A stretch of 6,904 bases of DNA from Clostridiales bacterium (GTDB lineage Bacteria > Bacillota > Clostridia > Oscillospirales > Acutalibacteraceae), in contig JAJBVR010000074.1 of NCBI GenBank assembly GCA_020859725.1, forward strand, positions 1 through 6,904, read 5' to 3'. The notes under the pieces were generated by a model. It was given only the letters and a program-made list of their open reading frames with translations. It was not told the DNA's origin and did no database searches. The position numbers and the translations under genes were made by a program. The number at the start of each line of letters is the position of its first letter. Position 1 is the stretch's first letter. Below, piece after piece: positions 4,689-6,904 of the stretch.

Positions 4689-6869
4689 ATGGCTTTAAAT
4701 GAAATGCAGCGGCAGGCTGTTAACTGCACCGAAGGTCCTCTTTTGATTTTGGCGGGAGCCGGTTCGGGTAAAACAACCGTGCTTGTAAACCGTGTGCAGC
4801 ATATTATATCAGATGGTCTTGCTCTTCCGTGGCAGGTGCTGGCAATTACATTTACAAATAAAGCAGCGGGGGAAATAAAAGAAAGACTTATAAATACAAT
4901 AGGCACAGAGGCAAATGATATTTGGGCATTTACCTTTCATTCCTGCTGTGCAAGAATATTAAGGCGTTTCGGCGACAGACTCGGATACAGCAATCATTTT
5001 ACTATTTATGACACTGATGATCAAAAAAGAGTTATGAAGCGCTGCCAAAAATTCCTTGGATTAAATGATAAAATTATTCATCATAAATCCGTATTATCCG
5101 AAATAAGCTCTGCTAAGGACAGCTTGATTGATAGCAATGAATATAAAAAATTTGCCTCGAATGATTTCAGAAAGGCAAAAATTGCGGATTGTTATGAATT
5201 GTATCAAAAGGAGCTTTTAAAATCAGACGCTATGGATTTTGACGATATTATTTTTAATACCGTTAAGCTTTTAAGGGAAAACAGTGATGTAAGGGAACTT
5301 TATCAAAAGCAGTTTAAATATATTATGGTGGATGAATATCAGGACACCTCTCACGCCCAGTATATGCTGGTTTCGCTTCTTGCCGGCGGATACGAAAATA
5401 TCTGTGTTGTTGGTGATGATGACCAAAGCATTTACCGATTCAGAGGAGCAACAATAGAAAATATCTTATCCTTTGAAAGTCAGTATAAAAACGCCAGGGT
5501 AATAAGACTTGAACAAAATTACCGTTCAACTCAAAATATTTTGGACGCCGCTAATGCCGTTATCTCTAACAACAAAAACAGAAAAGGCAAAAATCTGTGG
5601 ACGGATTCGGGGCGCGGAGAAAAAATAATTTTTAATACACTTTCAAATGAATCGGAAGAGGCGTCATTTATTGCAGATGAAATTCTGAAAAATGTTAAGC
5701 GTGGCAAAAAAATGAGCGATCAGGCCATTTTGTACAGAATGAACGCTCAGTCACGAAATATAGAAATTACACTTGCAAAAAGCGGAATCCCTCATAAAGT
5801 TATAGGAGGAAATCGCTTTTTTGACAGAAAAGAAATCAAAGATATTGTTTCATATTTTGCCGTTATCAATAATTTTGCGGATAATGTGCGCCTTCAAAGA
5901 ATTATCAATGTGCCTAAGCGGGGAATCGGAGAAACAATGTTTGCAAATGTGCTTGAAATTGCCACGGGTCTCGGTATTTCTGCGTTTGAGGTTTGCGAAA
6001 GAAGCGATGAATTTCAAAAAACTCTCAGATCGGCGCAAAAGCTGCAAAATTTCGCCTCTATGATAAGGCATTTTCAAAGCTGCCTTGAAAACGGTATGCC
6101 TCTTTCCGACCTGCTTCAGGAGTTGCTGAGCGAAACAAAGTATTTTGAATATCTTGATGAAGATCCCGAAAGCGCGGAGGACAGAAAAAATAATATAAAC
6201 GAATTATCCTCAATGTTTATCAAATATCAGGAAGAGGATGAGGAATTTGAGCTTTCTGATTTTCTTGAGGATGTTGCGCTTGTTTCAGATATTGATTCAT
6301 ATAATGAGGATGATGACGCGGTTGTTATGATGACTCTCCATTCAGCAAAAGGGCTTGAATTTCCCATTGTTTATATTCCGGGAATGGAAGAAGGAATTTT
6401 TCCGGGAAATCAATCATTGTACAGTGATGAGGATTTGGAGGAAGAACGCCGCCTTGCATATGTGGGAGTTACCAGGGCAAAAGAAAAGCTTTATCTGATT
6501 AACGCCCGGCAAAGAATGCTTTACGGCACAACAAACCGGAATATGGCTTCGCGTTTTCTGCGCGAAATTCCCGCTGAAGTAACCGATGATGTAACCGTTG
6601 CTCCGTTCAGCCCTATAGGAAGCTTCACGAGAGCTGCGGCTCATACGCAAAATTCGTCTGTTTCTCATAAATTCGGGCAGGTAAGTGCGGTTAAATCCGA
6701 AAAATCCGCCGATTATAATGTTGGAGATACTGTTCGCCATAAAACTTTCGGCACGGGAGTTATTATTTCGGCAGCGCCAATGGGCGGGGATTTGCTTTTG
6801 GAAATCGCGTTTGAAAAGTCCGGTACAAAAAAGATTATGGCAAATTTCTCAAGGCTTGAAAAAATTTAA
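4689..6869 (+). CDS. pcrA: ATP-dependent DNA helicase, UvrD/PcrA (superfamily 1A)
   Basis: This is a 726-residue 3'-5' DNA helicase, complete and of normal length. The motifs in order are: Q motif LNEMQRQAV (3-11), Walker A AGAGSGKT (22-29, K28), Ia ITFTNKAAGEIKERL, Ib AFTFHSCCARILRR, Walker B VDEYQD (D215, E216), III VVGDDDQSIYRFRG (240-253), IV QNYRST (276-281), V TLHSAKGLEF (549-558) and VI RRLAYVGVTRAK (587-598, R596 as the arginine finger). An Asp/Glu-rich stretch (about 500-545) lies in domain 2B. The C-terminal VGDTVRHKTFGTG...FSRLEKI (about 677-726) is the Tudor-like domain of PcrA, which in Bacillus binds RNA polymerase. That domain separates it from Rep and RecB-type relatives. In the cell PcrA clears protein and RNA polymerase from DNA and acts in repair and in rolling-circle plasmid replication. 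ATG 4689 follows GAGG (4675-4678) by 10 bases. No ligA follows within the window. Base use matches the decarboxylase genes, so this is core chromosome. Confidence 0.96.
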   Translation: MALNEMQRQAVNCTEGPLLILAGAGSGKTTVLVNRVQHIISDGLALPWQVLAITFTNKAAGEIKERLINTIGTEANDIWAFTFHSCCARILRRFGDRLGYSNHFTIYDTDDQKRVMKRCQKFLGLNDKIIHHKSVLSEISSAKDSLIDSNEYKKFASNDFRKAKIADCYELYQKELLKSDAMDFDDIIFNTVKLLRENSDVRELYQKQFKYIMVDEYQDTSHAQYMLVSLLAGGYENICVVGDDDQSIYRFRGATIENILSFESQYKNARVIRLEQNYRSTQNILDAANAVISNNKNRKGKNLWTDSGRGEKIIFNTLSNESEEASFIADEILKNVKRGKKMSDQAILYRMNAQSRNIEITLAKSGIPHKVIGGNRFFDRKEIKDIVSYFAVINNFADNVRLQRIINVPKRGIGETMFANVLEIATGLGISAFEVCERSDEFQKTLRSAQKLQNFASMIRHFQSCLENGMPLSDLLQELLSETKYFEYLDEDPESAEDRKNNINELSSMFIKYQEEDEEFELSDFLEDVALVSDIDSYNEDDDAVVMMTLHSAKGLEFPIVYIPGMEEGIFPGNQSLYSDEDLEEERRLAYVGVTRAKEKLYLINARQRMLYGTTNRNMASRFLREIPAEVTDDVTVAPFSPIGSFTRAAAHTQNSSVSHKFGQVSAVKSEKSADYNVGDTVRHKTFGTGVIISAAPMGGDLLLEIAFEKSGTKKIMANFSRLEKI

Positions 6870-6904
6870 TAGGCTTTTATTAATCAAAAGAAGCGCCCGG
6901 CTGC

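Noticed and set aside
3433..4906. Several minus-strand frames opposite the beta subunit and the helicase start
   Set aside because: The plus-strand products carry unmistakable family motifs throughout these regions. The antisense frames lack ribosome binding sites and recognisable motifs.
5821..6077. An 80-codon plus-strand frame and a 75-codon minus-strand frame inside pcrA
   Set aside because: Both are alternative frames within the continuous helicase coding sequence.
6870..6904. GC-rich stretch AAGCGCCCGGCTGC after pcrA as a terminator or new gene start
   Set aside because: The window ends before a second hairpin arm or an open frame can be seen, so nothing can be supported.

Overview
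The window reads as chromosome of a low-G+C anaerobic Bacillota, most likely a gut-type Clostridia. The evidence is A+T-rich DNA, strong AGGAGG-type ribosome binding sites, sigma-A-like promoters (TTGAAA-17-TATAAT), a PcrA-type UvrD helicase with the Gram-positive C-terminal domain, and a sodium-pumping decarboxylase beta/gamma pair. Genus cannot be fixed from the sequence alone.

Left part (1-~800). This stretch is visibly richer in G+C than the rest. It holds the 3' part of a hypothetical gene broken by two single-base frameshifts (1-510), a possible 21-codon leader-like ORF (524-589), a short direct repeat, a small perfect inverted repeat and a rho-independent terminator (684-731). It looks like the tail of an integrated mobile element. 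No integrase or defined end is visible.

Middle left (809-2546). Directly abutting that tail is an ABC-2-type permease gene of the 'KRxxDxYxSxPxKR' kind. It lacks its 5' end and is split into two overlapping frames at an A6 run, so it is best read as one pseudogene. A near-perfect bidirectional terminator (2549-2592) separates it from a convergent, well-signalled 44-residue membrane peptide gene on the minus strand (2602-2736).

Middle right (2752-4656). A divergent promoter region drives the small minus-strand gene leftward and a two-gene operon rightward. The operon encodes the gamma (OadG-like, 2921-3361) and beta (OadB/GcdB/MmdB-like, 3388-4605, TTG start) subunits of a Na+-translocating biotin-dependent decarboxylase, and it is closed by a terminator. 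The carboxyltransferase alpha subunit and the biotin carrier are not in the window, so they must be encoded elsewhere if the pump is functional.

Right part (4689-6869). A complete pcrA-type DNA helicase gene. The last 35 bases (6870-6904) hold no recognisable feature.

I found no convincing undescribed multi-gene system. The items most worth a second look are the junction between the mobile-element tail and the decapitated permease, the three single-base indels that all sit at homopolymers, and the small unlabelled membrane peptide gene.
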